From assembly GCA_003567075.1 (NCBI GenBank), contig PXAU01000148.1, forward strand, positions 1 to 5,418: a stretch of 5,418 nt of DNA, in the 5' to 3' direction. How positions within the stretch are numbered: the stretch's first letter is position 1; every line of letters starts with the position of its first letter. The DNA is from Trueperaceae bacterium (GTDB taxonomy: Bacteria; Deinococcota; Deinococci; Deinococcales; Trueperaceae). The notes below the pieces were generated by a model that was not told the origin of the DNA, made no database searches, and worked only from the letters and a program-made list of their open reading frames with translations. Both the position numbers and the translations under genes were made by a program. Shown piece after piece: positions 5,418 through 5,418 of this stretch.

Positions 5418-5418
5418 C

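Noticed and set aside
5347..5418. A plus-strand ATG at 5347 with an open frame to the edge.
   Set aside because: Only 24 codons are visible, there is no ribosome binding site or leaderless -10 box, and a TTA codon is used; nothing separates it from chance.

Overview
The window comes from a GC-rich bacterium and carries six genes, densely packed, with codons strongly biased to G or C in the third position. The best taxonomic clue is the aspartyl-tRNA synthetase. It is the short archaeal-type AspRS2, and from memory it resembles the Thermus/Deinococcus enzymes closely along its whole core. The thymidine kinase also reads like a deinococcal one, and two genes have TANNNT -10 boxes placed as in leaderless transcripts, which are common in Deinococcus. 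A GC-rich member of Deinococcota (Truepera-like) is my best guess, but this is inference; no alignment was run.

Left part (1-1011, minus strand): an hslV-hslU operon encoding the HslUV (ClpQY) ATP-dependent protease. The genes overlap by four bases (GTGA), and hslU runs off the left edge after 123 codons. HslV has all its catalytic residues plus an unusual acidic C-terminal tail. Middle (1012-1693): divergently from hslV, tdk encodes a type II (TK1-like) thymidine kinase. The 67-97 bp between the coding regions, depending on the hslV start, hold two candidate -10 boxes facing away from each other over a shared -35 region.

Centre (1883-3774, plus strand): two unrecognised membrane-protein genes, translationally coupled by an ATGA overlap. 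The first encodes a four-span protein with a proline-rich tail that contains a perfectly phased 12-residue repeat. The second encodes a single-span protein with a helical extracytoplasmic domain. They may act together, and they are the least explained part of the window.

Right part (3823-5211, minus strand, convergent with the membrane pair): aspS encodes an AspRS with both residues known to mark the non-discriminating class, which charges tRNA-Asp and tRNA-Asn. This implies that the organism also has GatCAB. The last 207 bases hold the aspS leader side, with a strong Shine-Dalgarno sequence, a perfect 10-bp hairpin and a weak possible promoter at the edge. I see no CRISPR, IS element, tRNA, rRNA or integrase here, and no convincing complete novel system. 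The membrane pair is the best candidate for something undescribed.
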